Assembly: GCA_029465975.1 (NCBI GenBank)
Contig: CM055728.1
Span: 17,374,705-17,438,704, forward strand
Origin: Dallia pectoralis
Lineage: Eukaryota; Chordata; Actinopteri; Esociformes; Umbridae
Direction of reading: 5' to 3'
DNA length: 64,000 nt
This document shows positions 62,201 through 64,000 of the stretch, in pieces; the first letter of the stretch is position 1; each line of letters begins with the position of its first letter. Under the pieces are notes generated by a model that saw nothing but the letters and a program-made list of their open reading frames with translations, did not search any database and had not been told where the DNA came from. Made by a program: the position numbers and the translations under genes.

Positions 62201-63386
62201 GTTTGTGAGTTCCCAAAGGTCACGTGGGGTCAACTTTCATGTCAGCACATGCCTGGTCAGGGGTCGCAGTCCCTCGCTTGTCTCAATTACAGACCTGCTA
62301 CTGAAAGGTGGCTCTTTGTTTACGAGAGGAGGGATGGAGAAACAGGATGAAACTCTCGCTGTCTCGGCTGCCTGAAGAAATGTAAGCTTCCAGGATAAGG
62401 TTGCAACAAGGAAGCTATCCTGGGTTTCCTTTGACCCCTCCTTGAGGACACAACCGGGAGAATCGATAATAAGCAAATGTGTGCGGTAAAAATGGCTTAA
62501 TATCAGATAATGTTTGCAAATGATTGTTACCCACTTACCGCAAATGTGGCACTATTACATCGGCGAATATGATCACAGAATCCCGTTTATTCCTTGTCTC
62601 TTGGCCGGTGTCTCATGCAGTCTTGTCTTTGTGATGAATAATGACAGAACACAGACAAGACGACACGTCGGCCGGGAAACGGTGAGAGGTCCACTGGAAT
62701 GGGATTGAATGAGAGATGGTGAGGAATGTGCTAAAGTGGGTGAAAGGTGTGTTTATGTGTCCATCCCACCGGTCATAAAGGTTATGGCAAGGAAGGAATG
62801 TCATCATGTACCACCATCCTGTGACAAACAAGTATACCAAACACAATGGTGCCATATTACGCTGGTGTCATAGACAGCCCTCTATATTTAATTTATTATG
62901 AAATGTTACTTTTTTAGGCGTTCTATTTGTTTATTGCAACTTCCCCCGTCCCCTGGGGTTACAGTAGATTTCCTTGCTGCCATCCGTTTTTACAGTAAAG
63001 GGGGTTTCCCAGGCTGATTCCCAATACTTGACGCTCAGTATAAAAACATCCGTGTGTGATGTAATGGCATAAAATTAACAAACCAGGAAGTTTAGATGTA
63101 ATTTGACCTGATTATTCAAGCTGAGCACTGTAGAAGTTTTTTTTCCAATTCACAACATGAAATTCTTCAAATATTTACTTGAAAATTGTTCAGTTAGGTT
63201 GTGTAAAAGTACAACAAAGTACAACACCTTTTCCTGATTGTGTTTTATTGGGTACTAAGTGTTTTCCTCTTTCCCCTTCCACCTGGTAGGTGGGTTTATC
63301 TTTGAATCTCATCAGAAAACAGTCCATCTTTCCTCACCACACATGTAAACATATGCCAAAGGGTCCTGCTGGCCTGAATGGGGGCA
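59286..63386. other. Intergenic, no gene recognised
   Basis: About 4.1 kb without exon, RNA gene or long repeat that I can support. Short open frames show no known domain. Confidence 0.4.
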
Positions 63387-63728
63387 GAGTAGCCATGCTA
63401 ACAGAGTAGTCATGCTAACAGAGTAGCCAAGCTAACATAGTAGTCATGCTAACAGAGTAGTCATGCTAACAGAGTAGCCAAGCTAACATAGTAGTCATGC
63501 TAACAGAGTAAGCATGCTCACATAGTAGTCATGCTAACAGAGTAGTCATGCTAACAGAGTAGCCAAGCTAACATATTAGTCATGCTAACAGAGTAGCCAA
63601 GCTAACATAGTAGTCATGCTAACAGAGTAGTCATGCTAACAGAGTAGCCAAGCTAACATAGTAGTCATGCTAACATAGTAGTCATGCTAACAGATTAGTC
63701 ATGCTAACAGAGTAACCATGCGAACAGT
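63387..63728. repeat. Minisatellite, 17-bp unit, about 19 copies
   Basis: Unit agtagtcatgctaacag with variants agtagccaagctaacat; pairs and triplets of units alternate in a higher-order pattern. Intergenic. Confidence 0.93.
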
Positions 63729-64000
63729 TAGACATCACATTAAATGCACAAACTATGGGCTGAGTGGGTATAAAGGAATAGACCACATTTGGACGTAGGG
63801 TGTCTAATGAAGAAATATTGTGTCTATATTATACACATATAAAACATAAACAATATTAGATCGATATTTAAGGCCCGCAGTGGAAGAAAAGAACAGTGGA
63901 ATGGACAAAGACAAGTACAATAGGGACAAAAGAGGGAAAACGGTTTGAGGTAGAGTTTAATGCACCACTAAGATGACACTGAGGTTAGGGTTAGGTTTAA

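Overview
This is eukaryotic, vertebrate nuclear DNA. The genes have many short exons with GT..AG introns, and Tc1/mariner remnants of fish type and other fish-type dispersed repeats are present. It is almost certainly a teleost; the repeat families would suit a pike- or salmon-like species, but the sequence alone does not settle that. I rebuilt the gene models by hand from protein similarity, splice signals and reading phase.

Layout. (1) 114-6175, + strand: the last four coding exons of trpc4ap, with two very large minisatellites in its introns. (2) 7557-27251, - strand: a complete 41-exon myosin heavy chain gene, myh7b (often called myh14 in fish), which meets trpc4ap tail to tail. It encodes about 1943 aa. 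Its intron 17 carries the microRNA miR-499 (about 20938-21003, - strand), as in mammals. (3) 27550-36100: the myh7b promoter side and intergenic DNA with a decayed Tc1-like transposon, a Tc1 end fragment and several tandem arrays. (4) 36115-43883, + strand: the complete 11-exon glutathione synthetase gene gss (474 aa), with a remarkable 14-copy repeat of its exon 8 end. (5) 43884-54230: intergenic DNA with three minisatellites and no gene I can support. (6) 55361-57325, - strand: a complete 6-exon Pim-family serine/threonine kinase gene (321 aa). (7) 57800-64000: no gene recognised; dispersed repeats and one minisatellite.

The order trpc4ap / myh7b / gss matches the human chromosome 20 neighbourhood (TRPC4AP, MYH7B, GSS), so the block is ancestral. 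Functionally the genes are unrelated: a TRPC4-binding and ubiquitin-ligase-associated protein, a slow/cardiac-type myosin with its embedded myomiR, the last enzyme of glutathione synthesis, and a growth-promoting kinase.

The unusual feature is tandem repetition. About twenty minisatellites with units of 13-55 bp fill introns and intergenic DNA. Most intronic arrays lie at or just downstream of a 5' splice site, whichever strand the gene is on. In trpc4ap, gss and myh7b intron 28 the repeat unit contains the exon end and splice donor, so donor-like sites are multiplied (about 100, 14 and 4 copies). In gss the unit is 48 bp, phase 0 and free of stops, so use of any copy would add 16 residues per unit in frame.
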